Below, in pieces: positions 24,844 to 38,170 of a DNA stretch of 64,000 bases. The position numbers and the translations under genes were made by a program. Each line of letters opens with the position of its first letter. The first letter of the stretch is position 1. The DNA comes from Echinarachnius parma (taxonomy: Eukaryota; Echinodermata; Echinoidea; Clypeasteroida; Echinarachniidae). The stretch covers positions 1-64,000 of the forward strand of contig JBAMJV010010558.1 of the NCBI GenBank assembly GCA_037951105.1. Direction: 5' to 3'. Below the pieces are notes generated by a model, which had not been told where the DNA came from, did not search any database, and was given only the letters and a program-made list of their open reading frames with translations.

Positions 24844-25353
24844 TACACTGTTAACACGCTGTGTAAACAAATTCAACATTTTTCAACAACCGCTGTTTGA
24901 CATATGAACAATCCAACTGTTGTTGAAAACATTCAACAACCCCAGTTGTTTAAAGTTTACACAACTCTTGTTTTAATTTGTTCTACAACTGTTCTACAGC
25001 TGTTGTTTAGAATAAATTTCAACAATCCCGTTGTTGAAATAGCAAATACAAAACAAGATGTAAAAGTGGCAAGGGTAGGATTCGAACCGGGGGTCTTTGG
25101 GGTATAAGTCTCACTCTCTACCGACTGCCCTATCTCGGTTCGCTTGGATTGCGAAGGGACAAAAGAGGTGTTGACGCGGTGATTTTGCGGTCGAAACTAT
25201 CACGTGATTTAACAAGTTTCATCAACGCTTGAACAATGGCCGCTTCACGCAACCCTTCTTCATACAACTTATCATGCTCACCTAAAGTTGTATGAAAAGA
25301 TTTAACAACCATTTTTACACAGCGTTTTTTTTACACAGCGTTTTAACAGTGTA
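24844..25353. mobile_element. TIR element (~510 bp) with a nested tRNA-SINE
   Basis: TACACTGTTAACACGCTGTG and the inverted right end TACACTGTTAAAACGCTGTG match over about 27 bases. The left interior is rich in CAACAAC/GTTGTTG motifs. A tRNA-derived sequence on the minus strand sits in the middle. No clear target duplication is visible. Confidence 0.7.
25066..25150 (-). mobile_element. tRNA-derived SINE head
   Basis: On the minus strand an A-box-like TAGGGCAGTCGGTAGAGAGT is followed by the B box GGTTCGAATCC and by GCAA/GCCACTT. The region where the anticodon arm should lie does not pair convincingly. It is therefore a tRNA-derived repeat and not a confident tRNA gene. Confidence 0.5.
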
Positions 25354-25385
25354 CACCTATGCTTTTCTCTATTGTCCTTCCCATT

Positions 25386-25615
25386 GGGCCAAGTTGGGGG
25401 AGGGGGGCGGGTCACGAGGACGTAGAATGTGCCAGAATTTAAAAAAGAGGGGGTACATGAATTCCCTCAGTGGTTCTCTCTTGCGCCCCTAAGTTATTGG
25501 TGCCAAATTGGGGGAGGGGGGCGGGTCACGAGGACGTAGAATGTGCAAGAATTTTAAGAGGGGGTACATGAATTTCCTCAGTGGTCCTCTATTGCGCCCC
25601 TGAGTTATTTAATGC
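25386..25615. repeat. Direct tandem duplication, ~115 bp unit, 2 copies
   Basis: TTGGGGGAGGGGGGCGGGTC, then ACGAGGACGTAGAATGTGC, then GGGGGTACATGAATT-CCTCAGTGG and TTGCGCCCCT, appears twice in a row. Very few differences, so this is a recent duplication. Confidence 0.88.
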
Positions 25616-26440
25616 AGCGCTGAACACCACTGTCGGGTTAATACAATGCGATTGTATTGGCCTATAGCCTTATTTCCGTTTTACTCAATGTTCCGACTCT
25701 GAATGTATTACATTTATGAAATGAACTGAAGTGAATTTAAATGAAAAGGACGACTAATAAAGTACATTCATACGCTTAATTAATCGTCCAAATTGCCGAA
25801 AATGATTCGCCCTATAGATATTTGATTTGTTCCGACTATATAGTTCGTATTAAAGCTTCCGTCTGTTGTAAAAAAAAAAACACACACAAACAAAAAACAC
25901 ATTGCTATGAAAAACGGAGATTCAGCTGTATTTTTGTTGTACGTTGCTTTTTTTTGTACAAATGTGTAGCAAATGCCCTTTCTAGATTTGTTTATTGAAT
26001 TTGTTATTATTGTGTTGTTTTTTCGTCGCTCTTCGTTGAAATGCGTCGTTATAGGTAATTGTACTATTTGCCTAAGATAATCCTTCGTAGGATTACCGTA
26101 TCAAAATGAATGAAATATAGTTATAGTTTTTAAATGCCGTGGGAACGTATGATCCATATCACCCACGCTGTAATCCGCTTGGTATTAACATAGGATAAAA
26201 TAATTCATTAGTTTGGAGAGCAAAGATTATTTGGACAGATAAACAAGTTCAAATGCATGGCGCGCGTCCAGTGTCAACTTTACCAATCGAGCAAAGAATA
26301 TTTTGACCAAAAAAAAAAAAAAAAAATGACATCTATTGTGCGTATTCAGTGGAAGACTGTCAATATTTCAAAGAGCAATTAATATTTGAGAAATAAACGT
26401 GATCATATTCTTTGTGCTCGGTACCAATCATCGCCACTCT
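25616..26440. other. Intergenic, no supported feature
   Basis: AT-rich with an A-run of about 18 at 26310-26327. No gene or repeat is supported. Confidence 0.4.
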
Positions 26441-27150
26441 ACTCATATCATGGATGAAATACCATCATCACCATCATCCCCATTACCACCACCATCGCTG
26501 TCATCTTCATTATCGCAAGCTACTCTTGACACGTTAAATCGACTGTGACTTGCTCGCGACGGTGTCATATGAATTATGAATAGACTGCCATTAAAATCAA
26601 ACATGACCCCCCCCCCCCCCCCCCCCCACCCTTTTGGGCCGGGAAAAAATAAGCATGTAGTAGGTATCTCCTTTTGGGGGCGCAAAATAGGAAATGAGGT
26701 GGACCTCGCTCCATGTTAGATACATCACGCATTATTTCTTATAATGGGTGGAATATACCACCATCACCACAATCCCCATTATCACCATCATCGTCGCTGT
26801 CATATTCATCATCGAAAGCTACTCTTGACACGTTAACTCGACTGTGACATGCTTGAGATAGTTTCATAAGAATAGACTGCCGTCAAAATAAAACATGTAA
26901 TATCCCTTTTGGCATGTTTGGTTGTTTGGGACAACTTAATAATTAATAGGATAGGCATGGACCTCGCCCCATGTTAGAGAAGCAATATACTCGTTCTCAA
27001 AGCATGGATGGAATATACCACCATCACCATTATCCCCATTATCACCATCATCGTCGCTGTCATCTTCATCAGCACAAGCTACTCTTGACACGTTCAATCG
27101 ACTGTGACATGCCCGAGACGGTGTCACGAGAATTGGCCGCCGTCAAAATA
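26440..27150. repeat. Dispersed-in-tandem array, 3 copies (~255-295 bp spacing)
   Basis: Each copy has TGGATGGAATATACCACCAT-like sequence, CATCACCAT/CCCCATTAT tracts, CGTCGCTGTCAT-TTCATC, GCTACTCTTGACACGTTAA and TCGACTGTGACATGC. Copies start near 26450, 26745 and 27003. The upstream phrase GACCTCGCYCCATGTTAGA is repeated at 26703 and 26962. The first copy carries a 19-base C run (26609-26627). Short open frames on both strands are by-products. Confidence 0.75.
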
Positions 27151-27950
27151 CAACGGTACGGCCACAACCAATTATCCATCGCGGCGGTATATCAATCCCC
27201 CTGTGTTCACACGTTGGGCGAGATTCGGGGGAAGTCTGATGAATGGTACATACATTCATTGAGTGTTTGGGTCTTCTTCTGGTGATGCTGTGAACAGGTC
27301 CTTTATGTTTTGTGTTGTATAGTTCAACAATAAAAAATAAAAGTCTGCGCTACATCTCATGATTCATGAATGACATGTTGAGATAATTAATGTTTGTGGC
27401 GAATAAACTGGCGTTCTCAAGCGCATTTATAATCGTTTAATTTGTGCCATGGTCAATTTTAGCCAAAATACTCATTGGCTATTACAGATGCTGATTTTGT
27501 TCTTAAAATGCACACAATACAACGTAGTGTTGAATAAAATGTATAGGCCAACAATTTATTTGTTGCAAATGAATAAGGATCAAGATTAAAAAGTGGGTCA
27601 GATGGATTCTCTAAATTTAATTTAGCACTCTGGATTATTGAAGGTTGATTGTTAGAAGATGATGACAGGTTGACCCGTTAAATGCGAAATGAATCATTCT
27701 ATGTCCCGTTAGATGACGTATGAAGTGAACAAGTAGTAGTGATGATATGAATGAGATGTAGTGTGAACGCGGGTTCGTCGCACCGTCAATTCGGATCCGC
27801 TCACCATTATGACTGGCAGACTGGGTGTAGATTTATAGAGACGTGGCGTTTAATACATCCTGTACCGCGCTAACGATGCTTTCAGCACGTTAATTACCGC
27901 GTACAAGGTTGCTGGGGCCGAACGCCAAATATCCTTCCACTACCAATTTA
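27150..27950. other. Intergenic, no supported feature
   Basis: No gene, TIR or array that I can support. Confidence 0.4.
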
Positions 27951-27954
27951 AAGG

Positions 27955-28183
27955 CCCGGTCACATATCACCGGATAAAAGACAATTTGCGAAATCGAATT
28001 TTTCGGAGGTGAAAATAGTCTCCATTGCTTCATGCACAATACAACTCATTCCACCAGCTTGAACAACGTACATCGCCTGACAAGGAACGGACAAGAAACG
28101 CATACGAACGGAGAAGAACGGATTGAACAAATGATACTCTCCGTCGGGTATCCGTTTACGCTATCCGGTGATATGTGACCGGG
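27955..28183. mobile_element. hAT-like MITE, 229 bp, with TTAAAGG duplication
   Basis: CCCGGTCACATATCACCGGA (27955 on) is inverted exactly at 28163-28183. TTAAAGG(C) stands immediately left of the element and again at about 28186-28193, giving a 7-8-bp direct repeat consistent with a hAT-type target duplication. The element is non-coding. CCGGTGATA and its complement also make an inner palindrome. Confidence 0.75.
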
Positions 28184-28619
28184 TCTTAAAGGCCGATGGG
28201 AACATTGCGCAGATATTGGGTGCACTAGTTTATATAGTTGTACAGCCAAGAATCAGCATTTTTGAAACGTGATTCATGCTAATATTTTCACGAAATTCAC
28301 TCGATATTTGTAAATTTCGATAACGCGTATAAGCCGTGAAGTTAATGTGAACCGTTTAAATGTTACTTCATGACATTTTATTTAACATACAATCATGTTG
28401 GCATCATCGCTGAAATGAAATAATGTTTTTTGATACATATTGAAATGAGTTATAAGACTATGTGTTTTCACATTTAATAAACATAATTTTACGCAATAAG
28501 TTGATCATTGCATAACCCCTAATAATCAAGATCTTACAAACAACAACAACGAAATTGTTTATGATTGGTTGAGGCAAAATCGTCACCATTGAATCATTGT
28601 TGACTTGTGCTGCACAACA

Positions 28620-29170
28620 TTATTGTTCCAAATAGGTTATGGGGCATAACGCGACATGTTTGTAGCCTACCATACCTATGTTGATACATGTAATATTGAA
28701 GTTCTCTATATAATTATATAAACGTGGTAAATTGTTCCAAACTGGTTGTGGGGTCACGCCACATGTCATGATGATTGTAATGTATAATATGCTGCATGGC
28801 GTGCTCTATGTAGACGTGGTATAGTGAAAATTATAATTATTGTTCCAAATCGGTTTAGGGGAAAAGCAAAATGATTGTACACTACTGTATGTGGACATGG
28901 TGCTGCATACAATTGGTGTTCCAAATTGCTTTGGGATGGGGAAAGCGACTTGTTTGGTAGTCTATATGGACGTGGTGGTGCACAAAATTATTGTACCAAA
29001 TTGACATGGGGAACACAACCTGATATAATATTATGCTGAAGTGCTCTATGTTGGCCTGGTCATGGTGGTTGTGTACGAAATGATTGTTCAAAATTGGTTA
29101 AGGTTATATAAACCGACATGATTGTCTAGTATAATTATGCTAAAGTGCTCTATTTGGACGTGGTAGCGCA
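28620..29170. repeat. Tandem array, ~70-115 bp unit, 5-6 diverged copies
   Basis: ATTGTTCCAAATNGGTTNNG followed by GGG-AAAC/ACGCGAC and, later, GTGCTCTATRTRGACGTGGT recurs from about 28622 to 29165. A minus-strand 69-codon His-rich frame is a translation of the repeat. Confidence 0.65.
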
Positions 29171-30460
29171 CGAAATTCGAATCACATTCACATGGTAGAA
29201 AGCAGTCTATGGCGATGAGGCGTTGATGCAGACACACGCGCTGGATCAGGTGTGTTCCGGTGAGAGAGCGTTTTATCCCACGATCTCACCGAAAAGTGCC
29301 GCGCACTTTTAGCCCCGCGTTCACACAGCATTCGTCTCACCCAACGCCATGTAGTATTCTCATCATTATGGATTAGATTTATCCCCAGGTTATTTTAGTA
29401 ACCCACTGACCTGTATCCCAGCATACTGCGCAGTTTGCATTACTATTTCAAACCATCGATCTTAATGAATTGACAAATGTTTGTACTCCCAATATACAAA
29501 AAATCCCCTAAAATACCGAGTTAAAAAGCACATGTGAACGCTTTGTATGCTGTCAAACCCTATAGCTAATGAACACTGCATAATGAATATATTGTTTAGT
29601 TAACTCGGCTAATCAGCTCTCTGCCGTAGTCTAAATTAAGGACGCGGTGTGATGGAACAACGGTACGCCGTTAAGTGGACGATTGGCTAAGTGGCGTAAA
29701 TAAGGGGGGGGGGGGGGGCAGGGGATCAGCCCCCTTCATGTATGGACCCTTGTCCCGCAATGCCCCACTTCCAATAAAGAAATAAACTCAAGGGGAAAAA
29801 CATCTTAAACTTGAATCATATCATTACGTAACATTTCAAATTTATGGCACTGATTCCCCAAGTAATGGGTAATTATTCCCCACTCTTTCACCCCCCCCCC
29901 CCCCCGCCCGTAATCTGGATTTGCTCTTAGAACGCCACTGCATTGGCTATAGTTATACTTAATTTATTTGCACATATGTATGTGCCAACGAGAAAAGAGC
30001 CATACCAATTATTATTCGTCTATCTACTGCAGGTTTATAATGACTATATAGCACATTTGATTGTATGACGTTTAGCAATAATAATGAATGAATGTCTACA
30101 ATAAGATTACAATGACATTTTACTGATCGTATGACGTTTGGTGAATAATATTGACGTATTATGTGCAGATTACAATAGTAAATGACACATGCATGCGCTT
30201 AGTCAATGTAAACAACGATGCATGCAATTTGAAAATAATACCTTGAACATATGAAAACTGAACTGTGTACACTGGTCTATAATTGTGGTATGCTGTAAAG
30301 GGAGAATTACATATAAAAATACATATTTTCTATGCAAAATTTGGTATAATATAATACACAATTGTACAAGGAATTCAACTATTGTATATTATATCGTTAC
30401 TTTAAAACGTTGAATACCAGCCTTTGTTATGCTGTTTGTTGATACAAACTTTAATAATGA
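29171..30460. other. Intergenic with G and C homopolymer runs
   Basis: G-run at about 29705-29718 and C-run at about 29891-29905. No gene seen. A few CpG-rich phrases occur at 29180-29340 but without an open frame or splice signals. Confidence 0.4.
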
Positions 30461-30463
30461 CTA

Positions 30464-31450
30464 CTGTCTTATTTCAACGAACGATTCGAAATGACATATG
30501 AGTACTCATGGACATTCAAAGTTTCAAACCAACAATACGATACCACAACAAACCCAAAACACAAGATAATACATTGTTTATATTGTTTATCAACAGAGCT
30601 GTAAAGACTATGAAATATCGACAAAATGAACGTCATTGACAAGTGACCACATGTGGTCGTTATAATATTGACTCCAGTATAGTTCATAAATAAACAAAGA
30701 TAACCAATGATAACTGCTACTGTCTTATTTCAACGAACAATTTTAAATGACAGTACTGAAATGATAGTACTGAAATGGCGACCAGACAAAATAATATTGA
30801 AATGCGTCAAAATCTGGTCGTTACGTTGACTCCAATATAGTTTGTTCGCAAACTTAGTTACTAAAAGAAAGAAAGAAAAAAATGCTATCGTCTTATTTCA
30901 ACGAACCATTTCAAATGAAAGATACGTACTCATAAGTATTCAAGCCAACGAACCACAGGCGTATAGCCTATACAATGCCACAAAAAAACATGAACCACAA
31001 AATACTACTTTGACTTTGTCGTAAAACTCGTGATAATTATCAACAGTAGTAATGAAATTGCAACCAGACAAAATATATTGAAATGCGCCAACATGTGGTC
31101 GTTATATTGACTGCAGTATAGTCTGTTCGCAAACTTCATTACTAACAGAAAATAATTACTACTGTCTTATTTCAACGAATGGGCTGAAATGACAAATGAG
31201 TACTCATTGGTATTAAAACCAACGAACCAAGAATGTGATCTAAAATACCAAAGCAAGCACAAACTACTAGTTTTTTTAATATTGTTTTCTCAACAGTGGA
31301 ACTGAAATTTCCTCCTAACAAACTACTGTATATTATCGAAATGTGACTGTCAGACTTGTTCAATGACAAACTGTATTAATTGATTTTGAAAATTGATGAA
31401 AAATAATAATAACCTCAATTATTTGTTTATTTCAAGGAAAGTTTTCTATT
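30464..31450. repeat. Diverged array, ~170-270 bp unit, ~5 copies
   Basis: CTGTCTTATTTCAACGAAC occurs at about 30465, 30720, 30889 and 31162, with a weaker copy near 31425. Each is followed by AAATGACA-ATGAGTACTCAT and a segment ending GGTCGTTATATTGACTCCAG, TATAGTTTGTTCGCAAAC. Confidence 0.7.
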
Positions 31451-31869
31451 GACGGACGAGTACTAGTAATAATCAGTAGCCAAGCCAGCCAACCGAGCAA
31501 CGTGACCTACAATACATATTAAACCACAACAAAACAGAACCACCGTTGCGACACTCATGATTGTAACAATTTCGTTACTGTCTGCAATCAATCAACAACA
31601 CATCCCACAAACAAACACAAACTACTGCCTCGATACTAAAGATCGTAATCATTTTACTTTGATACTGTCTGAAATCAGGCGGGCCGAAATGACGACCAAA
31701 TAGCACATATTATTTAACCCTTTGTCTCCTGTAGATGTAATTACCGAATAGAGATACATGAACTACTTCTTAGTATTAAGCGTGTACATGTAGGTTTTTT
31801 TTTTTAATAATGGGAAGCTTTCGGTTTTGTCTTCACCCATTCTTCTACTATCATGACTATAGCGAAATT

Positions 31870-32043
31870 CGAATTCATCATCACCATTTTCATCGTCATC
31901 GTCACCATCATCATCATCATCATCATCATAACCATCATTGTAACCATATAGGATTAGAGTTGGGTTAAATTTCGGTTTATGGTTTGGGGTCAGGTTTAGA
32001 GTTTGTGAAAATGAACGTTCATCATCATCATCATCATCATCAA

Positions 32044-32096
<53 letters not shown>

Positions 32097-32105
32097 CCAT
32101 CAGCA
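31870..32105. repeat. (ATC)n microsatellite, two tracts
   Basis: CATCATCAT tracts at about 31875-31935 and 32018-32105, separated by a short GGTTTAGGG-like stretch. Same motif as at 4920-5195. Confidence 0.93.
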
Positions 32106-34144
32106 TCGTTAGACCAACATGCTGAGACTTATACCTTAAAGATGAAAACCAAGCGATCCCTGTATAATAGGCAATGAGTTAATGGGAGGGCGCATGTCCG
32201 TGACACTGACTCCAAGGATGACAAATGTTTGCCTCCGAACCGCCGCCTAGCCGGTGCTACACCCGGGTCTCCAGAGGAAGGTCCATCATCCGCTGTTTTT
32301 CCCCCCACTGTTGTGGTTTCATGATACATGCAGCGTACCCAATACAGAGGTTACTTTTTGTCACACTTCAGTGACATTAATAAAGGAAAAGTTTTACTGT
32401 CGATTTCAAACTCAAAAGTCTAGGGCCCATATTTATTTAACCACATTAGTTTAGTTCTAGATATTTGTTGTGGATACATTCTGAGTTATACCCCCCCCCC
32501 CCCTCCCCCACCCCTGCACGTTGATTTGTTTCTATAACATGTTAATATCAGCGGTAGTATTAAGTTGCCTCTGAAATAGGCATAGCACATTATCAAACCG
32601 TTCTTAACCTAAACTTCTTTGTAAGGCATCCCCTTTTTACATTGGCGTCGAATATGTATAACGGGTTTTAATTTCATCTGCGGTGTTACAAGAAATAATT
32701 AGCATGAAGTCGACTGAGGATTACTCATTAACCCCCAAAACGTATCGGTTATCTTTCTCACGACCCTGGCTACTGTGCAATTCCCCAATATCAAGTTACT
32801 CTTATGATAGAGTCGTCACTCGAAACCATGCATATATTTCGTTAGTCCGTTGCCAAATTAAGTTTCATTTTGATTTAAAGGTCCCTGCTATATTGTTTGA
32901 TAAAACTTAAAGAAATAACGTGGTTATTTGATCGTTAACATAGTCCAATTTGAATGTAAGTAGCGTTATAGATTTATGATAATAATAACTATACATTTTT
33001 CTTTCGGCAATCAGTTTCAACTGATTGAAAGTTGAAGTTTTGCTTCTTCAACGGTTATCAAAAGCCAGTAAAACTGAATGGTTATTAGGATATCTTATCA
33101 TACTTTTTTGTAGGCATATGTGGGCAATACAAACAAAAGATTTCAAATCCCCGTGTCATTATGTCATGATATTGATATATCAGTGTTAAATTTGCAATTG
33201 TGTGAAATTCGCCTTCATAAAATTGGGTCAACTTGGAACAGTTATGGCGAAATTCGATACTTTCGCACGAGATGCATTATTGTTTAAAAAATGTGTATAT
33301 TCTAACAGAAAACACCCTTCATTGTACAGAAAAATATGTATTGACTTACCGACTCATGAAGCTGAGAAGGAACAACCAATGATAAATTTGGTTTGGTTGT
33401 AAAGCGCGTTGATGGGTATCGGGGGACATACTGAAGATGTGAAGTACTTGTATTATGTACGCATGGGACCGAATTGAGTTATTACTCGGCACCGACGTAT
33501 TAATAAGTATGATGAATGGGTTTTCGCGCCAATCGACATCCATTTTGCATGTGTGATCCACATTACAAAACATTACAGTGAACTGATGATACTGAACCAA
33601 AATGATGCGTCTATGGTGGCAAAATCGTGCATTATTTATTGCTCTTATCATGTGTTTTCCTCGAATATCATAAGGTTGTACCGACAAAATGTTATACGAG
33701 CATATGCTTTAAAATGTTATAAAGAAGCGAAATTGTAATACTCTTTCTAGTTACGTGTTAATCCAAATGAACCCCCTGCCTAAACATGTACATGGGAACC
33801 GGGTGGGATATTTACAAACTCTATGAGGATTTCAGAATCTTGGATGAAACAGTTAAAATAATGAATGTGGTTTAATTAATAATAGACTGATAGAATGCAC
33901 ATATACAAAGTGTGAACCCCTCCATTAATTATCTAATGCGAGTCTATTTGAATGATTGCATGATTGTAACTACTGCAAATGTACGTTTATACTCACTAAT
34001 CATGTACCGTGCATGCTAACGAACCGTAATTATTCATAATTATTTTGTTTGTTATTGACTTGTTTGACTGTAAGAATTTCTCTTTGAGAGTTGATATTTA
34101 TTATGTCGTATTATCTACATCATTGGTACAACCGTGTTGTTGTT
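32106..34144. other. Intergenic, no supported feature
   Basis: Several open frames of 60-113 codons (32129-32329, 32683-32910, 33202-33402, 33346-33687) overlap one another on both strands and show no domain. A C-run lies near 32491-32502. No exon is called. Confidence 0.4.
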
Positions 34145-34919
34145 TATAGGGCCATTCTTGGTCACGTGTGTGACCCAAAACATGAACAATTTTGAAATAG
34201 GATGCTTATATTTCAGTAAGTATAAGAGGTATAATGATTTTTACTTTGTTTGTGACTTGAATATGTTGAAGTCTTTCAGACTTAACACAAAAGATTGTAT
34301 AAGGATTACGTTACTCAATGTCAGAGGTCAAATGGCTTGGGTCACGTGTGTGACTTCACACGGAGCGCTTTTTTCATAACTCAATTTCATTTGGGAAATC
34401 CTTTGAAATATGAAAAGCTATAATGTTCATCTTATTACCAGACAAGTATTATAGATCTGTAAGTACAAAAATAGCAATGAATAAGAATTTTATCAAACCA
34501 TTGTTTTTTATTGTATTTAATTATGTGGTAACGTCTGGTCACTGTGTGACATTTTGGGGTGGTCACGTGTGTGACATGTACAATATGAATGGAAAAATGG
34601 GAATTTTTAAATATCGGGTTTAGAAAGGAATGAAAGGTTCAATTTGTACAAAGTTGGTATCAACATGTACAGGAAAGTGAGAAGAATAAGCTTGCTAACT
34701 ATCCTTTCGATATCTTGATTATTTTTTGGGTTATGATTTTAGACAAATATTGAAATATGTAAATTTATGCAAATGAGTATGAAAGTGTCTTTGTTTAATG
34801 TAAATCATATATTTCATGAAACTTTACACATGGATCATTCTAAAAATGGAATAAAACAACAGAAAAATAAAACTTCAATTTTTCCGAAAAAGTTTCACTT
34901 TTCAAAGAATGGCCCTATA
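34145..34919. mobile_element. TIR element (775 bp) with GTCACGTGTGTGAC modules
   Basis: TATAGGGCCATTCTT at the left is the exact inverse of AAGAATGGCCCTATA at the right, giving a 15-base TIR with TA at its outer edge. Inside, GGTCACGTGTGTGAC occurs at 34160-34174 and 34561-34575, with GTCACGTGTGTGAC at 34341-34354. A variant GGTCACTGTGTGAC is at 34537-34550. Short open frames (81 and 66 codons) do not resemble a transposase, so the element is likely non-autonomous. Confidence 0.75.
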
Positions 34920-35985
34920 ACTGATTAACTCGTTGGTCTGACTATAATGATTAACTCATCATTGCCGCGAAGATAATTTCATCCCTTACTGCGTATAATG
35001 AGTATCATTAATGATGCCGTCTAATGAATTCGCTAATTGTTAAATCGCTAATTGTTATGCGTCGGGATTAATCAGCTCACCGTTAAATTGACTTGAAGGT
35101 TGCCAGTCTGGCTATTAATTATCTCGTACGCGATTTCATTGTTTTATTGGCTCAGATTGTTTTTTACTCGGCAGTCGCTAGTACCAGGTTTTTTTTTAAA
35201 ATAAAGGCACTGCACCCTATTCGGAGACAATGATGATTTATTTTGTTCTTACTGTTAAGTATTGGTGGTTGATGTCTGAACGGGTGATCGTTTTTTTAAA
35301 ATTTATTTGTATTAAGACGAGTAAATACTGTATATCTTCATGCATTTAAACTACTTTCTGTTCAAAACTACAGTAGTTACACTAATTCGATGGCTTGCAG
35401 CGTATGGGGTAGTTGATCTATATATTAATGATTATACTCACAAACTAATCGAATTTTTTGCACTAGCCCTGAAAACACGTACACAAATTTATCTAAGTTT
35501 AGGACAATAGTGTGAGTTTGTGTGGAAGAATCTAGGGTAATGATGTTGGAACCAATATGTCAAGGGACAATGTTATTTTTTCCGATAACGTATCGATCGT
35601 ATGAACCAATAATGTTTGTTCATCACAAAGACATATACCTATACGTTATTGTCCTACATAATTTCCAACATTATGAACATGATGAATACACGGACTTACA
35701 GCCTCGGGATGTAAGTAATGTCTTTCAGCGGTGTGGAAATAAACGAAAATGGTGTTAAATGGATATTAATCTAATTATTACGTGAAATTAACCGATATTT
35801 CTCCTTGAATATTACGTAATACATGTATGTACCATGGGTATACGATAGTTTCTATTTCTCTCATTTTAATTAAGAAAAAGGAGGCACACTTAAGAAACGG
35901 GTAAATCTTATACAGCATTTCTCCTGCCCCATCCCCTCATAGCTACAGTGGCGTAGCGTGGTCGGACTGTTTTTGTTTTGTTTTG

Positions 35986-36016
<31 letters not shown>

Positions 36017-36690
36017 TTGGGGGGGGGGGGGGGAGGTGGCATGCAACATTATTGGGGTCACACCTAATATTTGTTGTTTTTCAAACAAATGTCCCCTTAT
36101 GTTTCCTATTGTTTATTGTTTTTGTTCTTCAAATTATTGGGGGGCACGTGCCCCATGTCGGTTCGCCTGACTTTGCATGTGGGCATGGTAAAAATGCACC
36201 CTTCAATTTGTGTACGTGGCGCCACGTTTCATCCGGCTTCGTGCCTCCGCGCACGACACGTGGTGTAAAATGTCTGGAGCTAAGAGGGGTCCAGAGAGAG
36301 GAAAAAAGAGGTACATTGAGTCAGACAAATCAATATAATGCTGATCGTGTAAAATTCGCTTTATAAAGGGAATGCATGTCACCGGGATAGGAGGTGCTTT
36401 TTTTTCTTCTTCAAATTAAGGTATAATTGTATACGTATTATATATAATTTATTGGCAACAAATAATTATGACAAACATGGCAAACTATTCTAGTACTTGG
36501 ATGGGGTGAACATCGGGAGAAAAGTAGGCTGGTAGGTGAAGGGAATACAAATGGATAGATCGATCTGACGAATCAATAATAAGAACGTGCTCAATGTTAA
36601 TGTGCCTATTGTTCATATATTTCATATTGATTATTTATTTTGATTTATTATCGCAAAGGCATATATTATTTGAATTTTTAGTAATAGAAA
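34920..36690. other. Intergenic with (TTTTG)n and G-run
   Basis: A TTTTG pentanucleotide repeat of about 10 units at 35969-36019 runs into a G tract at about 36019-36032. Open frames around it (70-127 codons) depend on these tracts. No gene supported. Confidence 0.5.
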
Positions 36691-36699
36691 TAAGCAAAC

Positions 36700-38170
36700 C
36701 AATAAATTAAAGAACATAGTTGATACATGCATGAAACAAAGATGAGTTTATAGTAGGCATGCAAAAAGTTCCCCTACGTGAGGCGAATGTATGGTGAAAT
36801 GCGGATACAAGCGTTACAAAAGGGGTACAGATAAGACAAATCGATAAAACTGTTCGTGCTAAACTTTTTAATGTTTCATTTGAATTATGATTGCTGTCAA
36901 AAATCAAACAAACAAATATAGTAACGAATATAGTAACAATGTCGGGCTGAAAGAAAGATAATGCAATAGTAGTCCCGCTAATAAGTTCCCCTATACATGA
37001 GGCGAATGTCTGGCGAAATGTGGGTACAAGCGTTACAAAAGGGGTGCAGAAATAGACAAATTGATACTCTGTTCGTGCTCTACTTTATAATTTTTCATTT
37101 GAAGTATCAGTGCTAACAAAAAAACACGAACAAACAAACAAATAAGTCAACTACCATAGTAACCAGGAATGAATCAAAGATAATGCTAGTACGCCCGCTA
37201 ATAAGTTTCCATACGAGAGGCAAATGTATGGCGAAATGTAGGTGAATGAAATACAAAAGGGGTACATAAAAGACAAATCGATAAACTGTTCGTGCTAAAT
37301 TTTTTAATGTTTCATTTGAATTATTATTGCTGTAAAAAAAACCCCAAACAAATAAATTAGCGAGTATATATAGTAACCATGCAGGAATGAAATAAAGATT
37401 GTGCTATAGAAGGCACGCTAATAAGTTCCCCTATACATGAGGCGAATGTCTGGCGAAATGTAGGTGAACTAAATACAAAAGGTGTACATAAAAGACAAAT
37501 CGATAAACTGTTCGTGCTAAACTTTTTAATGTTTCATTTGAATTATTATTGCTGTCAAAAAACAAGCAAACAAATATAGTAACGAATATAGTAACAATGC
37601 CGGGCTGAAAGAAAGATTATGCAATAGTAGGCACGCTAATAAGTTCCCCTATACATGAGGCGAATGTCTGGCGAAATGTAGGTACAAGAGCTACAAAAGG
37701 GGTACATAATAGACAAATCGATACACTGTTCGTGCTAAACTTTAACATTCTCATTTTAATTATTATTGCTGTCAAAAAACAAACAAACAAATACATTAGC
37801 CAATATATCGTAACCATGCCGGAATGAAAGAAAAATTATGCTATAGAAGGCACGCTAATAAGTTCCCCTATACCTGGGGCGAATGTCTGGCGAAGGTGCA
37901 CGAAATACAAAAGAGGTGCAGAATTAGAAACAATCGATACTCTGTTCGTGCTATACTTTATAATTTCTTATATGAATTGTTATTGCTGACAAAAAACAAA
38001 CAAACAAATAAATCAACTATCAGAGTAACCGGGAATAACACGAATATACTGCTAGCAGGCCCGCTAATAAGTTTCCATACGTGAGGCGAATGTCAGTCGA
38101 AATGTGGGTTCAAGCAATACAAAAAGGGGTACATATTAAGACAAATCGATAACGTGTTCGTGCTAAACTT
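36700..38170. repeat. Tandem array, ~215 bp unit, ~7 copies
   Basis: The unit runs: CGCTAATAAGTTCCCCTATA, ATGAGGCGAATGTCTGGCGA, AATGTAGGTACAAG, ACAAAAGGGGTACATAA, GACAAATCGATAAACTGTTC, GTGCTAAACTTTTTAATGTT, TCATTTGAATTATTATTGCT, then A-rich CAAACAAACAAATA. Starts fall near 36760, 36977, 37197, 37417, 37636, 37852 and 38062. This is the longest regular array in the window. The 66- to 86-codon open frames here come from the repeat. Confidence 0.88.

Noticed and set aside
25066-25150. Functional tRNA gene on the minus strand
   Set aside because: B box is good but no anticodon stem can be drawn; lies inside a TIR element.
35870-36366. Open frames of up to 127 codons around 36 kb
   Set aside because: They depend on the TTTTG repeat and G-run; reading frames on both strands have no motif.
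36700-38170. CRISPR-like array
   Set aside because: Whole ~215-bp units are repeated, with no short repeat/unique spacer pattern, and the DNA is clearly eukaryotic; it is a tandem array.
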